Assembly (NCBI GenBank): GCA_035457725.1 | Contig: DATIBC010000005.1 | Coordinates: 1-19,864, forward strand | Length of the DNA: 19,864 bases | Direction: 5' to 3' | Source: DATFES01 sp035457725 | GTDB taxonomy: Bacteria; Pseudomonadota; Alphaproteobacteria; CACIAM-22H2 | In this document: piece after piece, positions 15,406 to 19,864 of the stretch | Position numbering within the stretch: the stretch's first letter is position 1 | Layout of the letters: each line of letters begins with the position of its first letter | Position numbers and translations under genes: made by a program | The notes under the pieces: model-generated | The model's input: the letters and a program-made list of their open reading frames with translations, nothing else | Told to the model about the DNA's origin: nothing | Database searches by the model: none

Positions 15406-16455
15406 TCACTTCGGCGCCGACTTGCTGTCGTAGCGCTTGGTCCATTCGGCGAGGATGCGCTCGCGCTGCGAGGCCATCCACCCGAGATCGTTCTTGACCA
15501 TCGACGCTTCGGCGTTGGGCGGATAGTTCGGCGGTGCTGCGTTGATGCCGGGATATCCCACGATAGCGTAGTACTTCCCGTACATCTCGTTCGCCTTCTT
15601 GCTCACCGCCCAATCCAGCAGCGCCTGTGCAGCGGCGAGATTTTTGGTGCCCTTGACGATCGCGCTCGCCTCCATCTCCCAGCCGGCGCCTTCCTTCGGA
15701 AGCACGAGGTCGATCGGCGCGCCCTTGGTCTTCTCCGAGGCGCCGCGCATATCGAAGCCGATGCCGATGAGCCGCTCGCCGCGCGCTGCCTGCACGCACG
15801 GCGCCGAGCCGGAGTGCGTGTAAACCGCGACGTTCTCATGCAGCGCATCCATGAACTTCCATGCCTTCTCCTCGCCCATCACCTGCAGCCATGCCGCGAC
15901 GGTGAGGTAGCCGGTGCCCGAGGAAGCCGGATTCGGCATGACGATCTTGCCCTTGTACGCCGCATTCGTCAGATCGGCCCACGAACTCGGCTTGGGTGCG
16001 CTCGCCTTTTGACCCTCGACGGTGTTGAAGCAGATCACCGACAGATAGGCGTCCATGCCGGTCCACGCCATCGGGCTCTTGCTGTCGCGAAACACCGATT
16101 TTAGCGCGTCGGCGCCTTTGGGCGTGTACGGGAGGAGCATGCCCTGATTTTCGAATAAAACGATGCTCGATGCCGACAGGCCCCACACGACGTCAGCGCG
16201 CGGGTTGTCCTTTTCGGCCAGGAGTCGCGCCGTCATGATGCCGGTCGAATCGCGCACCCAGGCGATTTCGACATTCGGGTTGTCGGCCTCGAAGGCCTGC
16301 TTGTACGGTCCGAGTTGATCGTTTTCGAGCGCCGTATAGACGGTCAAACGCGTTTTTTGCGCCGCCGCTTCGTTGGTCAGTCCGGCGAGCAGCGCCATCG
16401 CGCCCGCGCAGGCGAACAGCCCGGCGAGCCATCCTTTCACTCCCATCTTCGCCAT
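15406..16455 (-). CDS. phnS: AEP-type ABC transporter periplasmic substrate-binding protein
   Basis: The 349-residue product begins with a typical Sec signal peptide: MAKMGVKGWL, a hydrophobic core of about residues 8-25 and a probable cleavage site after NEAAA near residue 32. The mature part, opening LTVYTALENDQLGPYKQAF, is a type II extracellular binding protein of the iron/thiamine/AEP group (PhnS2-like). It would capture AEP in the periplasm and deliver it to the fused permease. It is the first gene of the importer operon, as usual for binding proteins. The ATG at 16455 was chosen because GGGGAG lies seven bases upstream and it gives a standard signal peptide; the open frame extends to 16521 but those extra residues would spoil the signal. 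Ligand identity is inferred from the neighbouring genes; iron or another anion cannot be excluded. Confidence 0.87.
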   Translation of the reverse strand: MAKMGVKGWLAGLFACAGAMALLAGLTNEAAAQKTRLTVYTALENDQLGPYKQAFEADNPNVEIAWVRDSTGIMTARLLAEKDNPRADVVWGLSASSIVLFENQGMLLPYTPKGADALKSVFRDSKSPMAWTGMDAYLSVICFNTVEGQKASAPKPSSWADLTNAAYKGKIVMPNPASSGTGYLTVAAWLQVMGEEKAWKFMDALHENVAVYTHSGSAPCVQAARGERLIGIGFDMRGASEKTKGAPIDLVLPKEGAGWEMEASAIVKGTKNLAAAQALLDWAVSKKANEMYGKYYAIVGYPGINAAPPNYPPNAEASMVKNDLGWMASQRERILAEWTKRYDSKSAPK

Positions 16456-16734
16456 GAGAACACTCCCCTTCCCTGGTTTTCCCCGTCCGTCGCGGGGGCG
16501 TTGCCGTCTTGCGCTGCCCAAACGGATTTCTCCGATCCGTCAAGCAATAACCAGCCGACCCACGGCATCGGACGCAGCGGATACTAGTCAGCGCGCATTG
16601 CACTTTTATGTCAAGCGGACCCGGAACCGCTGGAAATGGCTGGCGCCGCCCATCATGGAGCGCTCCTATCGGCTTCGCGTCGGGCCATGCGAGAATGCGG
16701 CCTCCGACCGAATCCGAAACGACGAGGAGCGTTC
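16456..16734. promoter_or_regulatory. Divergent region between binding-protein and cupin genes
   Basis: This 279-base gap should carry promoters for both the importer operon (minus) and the cupin (plus). On the minus strand a perfect -35-like TTGACA (16614-16609) is present, but the best -10-like TAGTAT (16586-16581) is 22 bases away, too far for a standard promoter. A perfect inverted repeat ACGGAT-N7-ATCCGT (16522-16540) lies 67-85 bases before the binding-protein start and is a candidate operator or leader hairpin. No coding region is evident. Confidence 0.4.
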
Positions 16735-16737
16735 ATG
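16724..16737 (+). promoter_or_regulatory. Shine-Dalgarno and ATG start of the cupin gene
   Basis: GAGGAG (16724-16729), five-base spacer CGTTC and ATG (16735-16737). It decides the start against an in-frame ATG at 16636, which lacks a ribosome-binding site and precedes arginine-rich, low-quality sequence. Confidence 0.7.
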
Positions 16738-17247
16738 GCCGACTCTATCAAGAACCTTGTCCGCGCCTACGAGTTGCCGTTGGAGGACGCGGCGCAAATC
16801 CGTCATCCGCTCAACCCCAACTCCGAGGTCTACGTCCAGCGGCTGAGCGACCGTGTCGGCATGAAGCGCGCGCAGCTCAGTCTGGCGCGCGTGCCTCCCG
16901 GAAAGGAAAGCTTCGTGCCGCACGGCCACCTCATTCAGGAGGAGTTTCTTTTTATTCTCGACGGGCACGGACTCGCGCAGATCGGTGGACAGGACGTCGC
17001 GGTAGGTCCTGGCGACTACCTCGGATTTCCGACCGACGGCACCACGCATCATCTAATCAATATCGGCGAAACCGACCTTGTCTATCTTATGGGCGGCGAG
17101 CGCAGTCAGGTCGAGGTCAGCCATTTCTCGACGCTCGGCAAGTTCGCCGTCATGATCGGCGACCGAGTGAATCTCTTCGACGAGAAGGACGCGACGGAAC
17201 TGCACGCGCGCGCGTGGCTTGCCGAACCTCCCCGCGAGAGGCGGTAG
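16735..17247 (+). CDS. Small cupin-domain protein
   Basis: The 170-residue product is a single-domain cupin. Motif 1 is PHGHLIQEEFLFILDGHG (62-79), with H63, H65 and E69 or E70 as metal ligands; motif 2 is GPGDYLGFPTDGTTHHLIN (91-109), with H105 or H106 as the last ligand and N109. All four expected ligands are present, so a mononuclear metal site is likely. It could be an isomerase, dioxygenase or binding protein; nothing in the sequence decides. No signal peptide is visible. It stands alone on the plus strand between the AEP importer operon (divergent) and the GcvA-like regulator (convergent, overlapping its last 98 bases). A role in phosphonate or amine use is conceivable from position only. 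Confidence 0.83.
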   Translation: MADSIKNLVRAYELPLEDAAQIRHPLNPNSEVYVQRLSDRVGMKRAQLSLARVPPGKESFVPHGHLIQEEFLFILDGHGLAQIGGQDVAVGPGDYLGFPTDGTTHHLINIGETDLVYLMGGERSQVEVSHFSTLGKFAVMIGDRVNLFDEKDATELHARAWLAEPPRERR

Positions 17248-18142
17248 TTCCGGCGTCGAGCAGCCAGTCGGCGACCAGTTGTACCTCCCGCGACGGCGCG
17301 CCCGCGGCAGGGACGACGACGTGGTGCGCATATCGGGCGACGAGGCGCTCTTGCAGCGGCTCAACAAGCCGACCCGAAGCGAGCAGCGGTTCGACGATCG
17401 GCGCCGTGCCGAGGGCCACGCCGCCGCCCGCCGCCGCCGCCTCGAGCGCGACGACCAGGCTGTCGCATTGCAAACCCTCGGACAGCGGCGGCGCGGCGAC
17501 GCCCGATTGTTGGAAATATACTCCCCAGCCCTCGCGTTCGCCCAGCGTGTGGATGAGCCGGTGGCGGGTCAAGTCGGCCGGACGCGCCAGCGAAGGAGCG
17601 CCGCGCAAGTAATCGCCGCCGCACACCGGAAAGTAGGTCTCGTCGAACAGCTTATGCGCCTCGACGCCAGGCCACCTGCCGTCACCGTAACGGATCTCAA
17701 TGTCGATTCCATCTTGGCCGAAGTCGACCGGCGCATAGAGGGTGGTGACGCGCAATGTCACCTCGGGGTGCGCGCGGCGGAAATCGACGAGCCGCCCGGC
17801 CAGCCAAAGCGCCGCCATCGTCGCGGTGGCGCGCAGCGTCACGGGCCGACGGCCGAGCCGGCCGAAGATCTGCTCGGTGCCCATATCCAGCCGATCGATG
17901 CCGTCGCGCACGATCGGCAGGTAGGCGATCCCGGCGTCGGTCAGGGCCAGCCCGCGGACGAGTCGCTTGAACAGCGGTGCTCCCAGCCAATCCTCGAGTT
18001 GGCGCACTTGTTGGCTCACCGCCGCCTGGCTGATCGCCAGTTCTTCGCCGGCTTCGGTGAAGCTCAGATGCCGGGCGGCGCTCTCGAAAGCGCGAAGCCA
18101 GGTGAACGGCGGCAGGCGGCGGCGGCGCGGCGTAGTCGGCAT
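17150..18142 (-). CDS. GcvA-like LysR-family transcriptional regulator
   Basis: The 330-residue product begins MPTTPRRRRLPPFTWLRAFE and has the LysR helix-turn-helix (about 20-60; core HLSFTEAGEELAISQAAVSQ at 25-44) followed by an effector-binding domain (about 95-300). PPxxxLRxFExAARHxSFxxAAxEL is the GcvA/DsdC-type signature. It is divergent from the Rieske oxygenase gene, so it probably controls that gene and the flavoprotein after it. The ATG at 18142 gives the normal N-terminus; the frame stays open to 18301 but that extension is not LysR-like. The last 26 or so codons (an arginine-rich tail after WLLDAG) go beyond the usual family end and overlap the cupin gene on the opposite strand. 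Confidence 0.87.
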   Translation of the reverse strand: MPTTPRRRRLPPFTWLRAFESAARHLSFTEAGEELAISQAAVSQQVRQLEDWLGAPLFKRLVRGLALTDAGIAYLPIVRDGIDRLDMGTEQIFGRLGRRPVTLRATATMAALWLAGRLVDFRRAHPEVTLRVTTLYAPVDFGQDGIDIEIRYGDGRWPGVEAHKLFDETYFPVCGGDYLRGAPSLARPADLTRHRLIHTLGEREGWGVYFQQSGVAAPPLSEGLQCDSLVVALEAAAAGGGVALGTAPIVEPLLASGRLVEPLQERLVARYAHHVVVPAAGAPSREVQLVADWLLDAGTTASRGEVRQATRARAVPSRPSRRRDSLGRRS

Positions 18143-18299
18143 AAGTGACACTGGAGCCTGAAGCCAAGAAACGCTTGGGTGAAGCCCACGGTTCGCGCGT
18201 GGTAACCTAATCCGGACGGCGTCGGCAAGCCGCGGCGGCGCCAGCATATTCGCTCGCCGCGTCTTGCGCCATCGAGGCGCCGCATTGGAGACGATACGC
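18143..18299. promoter_or_regulatory. Divergent lysR/Rieske control region with dyad
   Basis: The 157-base gap contains an inverted repeat CCACG-GTTCGCG-CGTGG (18186-18202), followed four bases later by CTAAT (18207-18211), the pentamer reported for E. coli GcvA binding. The dyad with a seven-base centre resembles LysR sites, but a five-base match is weak evidence. TTGGAG (18285-18290) near the 3' end supplies the ribosome-binding site of the oxygenase gene. I could not identify convincing -35/-10 pairs. Confidence 0.4.
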
Positions 18300-19571
18300 A
18301 TGCCGACCCCGATGTCGCCCAGCGCGACCGCCCGCGATGCCTATTTCGATGCGCTTGTCCGCGAATACCAACCCAACCGGCCGCTTCCCGGTGCGTTCTA
18401 CACCAGCGCCGATGTCTTCGCGGTTGATGTCGAGCGCATCTTCCGCCGCTGGTGGATGTTCGCCGGGCACGCCTGTGCGATTCCCAAGCCTGGCGACTGG
18501 TTCACCTGCACGATCGCCGGCGATTCGATCATCGTGCTCCGCGACCAGCATGGCGACATCCGCGCCTTCTTCAATACCTGCCGCCATCGCGGCTCGCGCA
18601 TCTGCGGCACCGAAACCGGCCACGCGACGCACTTGGTCTGCCCGTATCATCGCTGGACCTACGACCTTTCCGGCCGGCTGATGGCGAACACTGCAGCAGA
18701 GTTCGGCGTCGATCCGGCCGGACTGTCGCTGCATCCAGCCCACGTGCGTAACGCCGCCGGATTGATCTTCGTCTCGCTCGCCGAACAGCCGCCGAGCTTC
18801 GATGAAGCCTTCGCCACTATCTCGCGCAAGCTCGCGCCGCACGGCATGGAGCGCGCCAAGGCGGCGCATATCGTCGAATATCGGGTCAAGGCCAACTGGA
18901 AGATCGTCTTCGAGAACAACCGCGAGTGCTACCACTGCCCGGCCAACCACAAGGAATACATCCGCTCCACCTACGACGTGGCGCGCGACGAGGCACGCCT
19001 CGACCCGCGCCGCCAGGCCGAGATCGAAGCGATCACCGAACGCGCCAATGCCCGCTTTCGCGCGCTCGGGCTCGACGAAGGCGACGTGTCATCCAACATG
19101 ACCGGCGCCTTCTACCGCTGCCACCGCACGCCGTTGATGGAGGGTTTCGTCACCCAGAGCCTCGACGGCAAGCCGGTATCGTCGTTGATGGGCGACTTCA
19201 AGCAGCACGATGTGGGAACGCTTCGCATCACGGTGTTCCCGAATTTCTGGCAGCACTCCAACAGCGATCACGCCGTCGCCGCGCGGTTGACGCCGCTCGC
19301 GCCCGACCTGACTCTGGTCCGCGGCATTTGGCTAGTCGACAAGGACGCGGTCGAGGGCAAGGACTACACGCTCGAGACGCTACTGCCGTTGTGGTCGACG
19401 ACCAACGAGCAAGACTGGACGATCTGCGAAAACCAACAGCTCGGCGTCAGTTCGTCGCGCTATCGCCCGGGACCGTATTCCAAACTTCGCGAGCCGAACG
19501 TCGCACATTTCCTCGAGTGGTACTTGCGTGAGACCGCCGGCTGGACGCCCGCTTCGCGGGCCGCCGAGTAG
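18300..19571 (+). CDS. Rieske non-heme iron oxygenase alpha subunit, quaternary-amine demethylase type
   Basis: The 423-residue product belongs with glycine-betaine (GbcA), stachydrine and carnitine (CntA) oxygenases, which cleave a C-N bond or remove an N-methyl as formaldehyde. The Rieske [2Fe-2S] ligands are CRH (C94, H96) and, after 17 residues, CPYH (C114, H117). The mononuclear iron site is ECYHCPANHKEY (H212, H217) with D372 in NEQDWTICENQ. A glutamate (E209) stands where aromatic dioxygenases have the bridging aspartate, as recalled for CntA. No reductase gene is in the window; one is required for activity. The ATG at 18300 follows GGAG by nine bases; a second ATG at 18312 is possible. 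The flavoprotein gene begins 41 bases after its stop, suggesting an operon. Substrate is inferred to be a betaine-type compound. Confidence 0.88.
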   Translation: MPTPMSPSATARDAYFDALVREYQPNRPLPGAFYTSADVFAVDVERIFRRWWMFAGHACAIPKPGDWFTCTIAGDSIIVLRDQHGDIRAFFNTCRHRGSRICGTETGHATHLVCPYHRWTYDLSGRLMANTAAEFGVDPAGLSLHPAHVRNAAGLIFVSLAEQPPSFDEAFATISRKLAPHGMERAKAAHIVEYRVKANWKIVFENNRECYHCPANHKEYIRSTYDVARDEARLDPRRQAEIEAITERANARFRALGLDEGDVSSNMTGAFYRCHRTPLMEGFVTQSLDGKPVSSLMGDFKQHDVGTLRITVFPNFWQHSNSDHAVAARLTPLAPDLTLVRGIWLVDKDAVEGKDYTLETLLPLWSTTNEQDWTICENQQLGVSSSRYRPGPYSKLREPNVAHFLEWYLRETAGWTPASRAAE

Positions 19572-19612
19572 ATCCGCCCTCGACCGTCCGAATATCCGAC
19601 AATCGGGAGAGC

Positions 19613-19864
19613 ATGTTGATCCCGAGCCAAGCTCGTATCGTCATTATTGGCGGCGGCGCGATCGGCTGCAGCATCGCCTATCACCTTGTCAAAGAGGGTG
19701 AGCGCGACGTCGTCCTCGTCGAGAAAAGCGGTCTCACGCACGGCGCCACATGGCATGCCGCCGGACTGGTCGGCCAGCTGCGCAGCAAGCGCAACCTCAC
19801 GCGACTGATGCAGTACAGCGCGCAACTCTACGGGCGGCTCGACGCCGAGGCCGGCCATGCGACC
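19613..19864 (+). CDS. Dimethylglycine/sarcosine-dehydrogenase-like FAD oxidoreductase, N-terminal fragment
   Basis: Only 84 codons are present; the gene leaves the window. The sequence opens with a dinucleotide-binding fold, RIVIIGGGAIGCSIAYHL (8-25), ending with an acidic residue in VLVEKSGL (E42). It continues into HGATWHAAGLVGQLRSKRN (47-65). The TWHAAGL segment is the place where dimethylglycine and sarcosine dehydrogenases attach FAD covalently to histidine, as I recall. Full-length relatives are about 800 residues and carry a C-terminal folate-binding GcvT-like domain that I cannot see here. It would demethylate a tertiary or secondary amine, logically the product of the preceding Rieske enzyme. 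The start ATG follows GGGAG closely (three bases), so a TTG one codon later is a possible alternative. Confidence 0.87.
   Translation, partial: MLIPSQARIVIIGGGAIGCSIAYHLVKEGERDVVLVEKSGLTHGATWHAAGLVGQLRSKRNLTRLMQYSAQLYGRLDAEAGHAT

Noticed and set aside
12495..16455. Iron(III) importer as the identity of the ABC system
   Set aside because: The binding protein and fused permease do belong to a superfamily shared with iron importers, but the phn enzymes, the AEP-type regulator and the lack of iron-related genes favour AEP. It is kept as an alternative in the binding-protein entry.
18143..18301. N-terminal extension of the GcvA-like regulator frame
   Set aside because: The extra residues are not LysR-like; the family N-terminus aligns with the ATG at 18142, and the extension would consume the divergent control region.

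Overview
The window looks like a GC-rich chromosomal segment of an alphaproteobacterium (Rhizobiales/Rhodospirillales-like; I do not assign a genus). The left end has the conserved order rlmB / tRNA-Tyr / tRNA-Gly / tuf, and the phosphonate enzymes closely resemble, from memory, those of Sinorhizobium. I see no transposase, integrase, CRISPR array or rRNA.

Layout. (1) 1-1556, housekeeping: the start of tuf (minus), preceded by tRNA-Gly(TCC) and tRNA-Tyr(GTA) on the minus strand behind a promoter-like site, with rlmB diverging on the plus strand. (2) 1611-2474: an EamA-type membrane transporter. (3) 2486-8668, minus: a five-gene 2-aminoethylphosphonate (AEP) degradation operon read phnW-phnA-phnY-phnX-pbfA-like. 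(4) 8774-9652, plus: a divergent LysR regulator of the AEP-associated type. (5) 9715-11571, plus: an S9-family serine peptidase. (6) 11581-16455, minus: an AEP-type ABC importer operon read binding protein, ATPase, fused permease, then a choline/ethanolamine-kinase-like protein whose start overlaps the permease stop. (7) 16735-17247, plus: a small cupin. (8) 17150-18142, minus: a GcvA-like LysR regulator that overlaps the cupin gene tail to tail. (9) 18300-19864, plus: a Rieske N-demethylase of the glycine-betaine/carnitine oxygenase type and the start of a dimethylglycine/sarcosine-dehydrogenase-like flavoprotein.

How the genes fit together. The importer brings AEP into the cell and PhnW transaminates it with pyruvate to phosphonoacetaldehyde. 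That intermediate can then be used in two ways encoded in the same operon: direct C-P cleavage by PhnX to acetaldehyde and phosphate, or oxidation by PhnY to phosphonoacetate and cleavage by PhnA to acetate and phosphate. The PbfA-like lyase would feed (R)-1-hydroxy-AEP into the same intermediate. The right-hand Rieske/flavoprotein pair is most simply a quaternary-amine (betaine-type) demethylation system. Lying beside an AEP island, it also raises the untested possibility that N-methylated AEP is a substrate.

The least explained parts are the kinase-like gene coupled to the permease, the peptidase inside the island, the cupin, and a strong stem-loop between the binding-protein and ATPase genes. 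Start sites were chosen from Shine-Dalgarno-like sequences and remembered family lengths; no searches were run.
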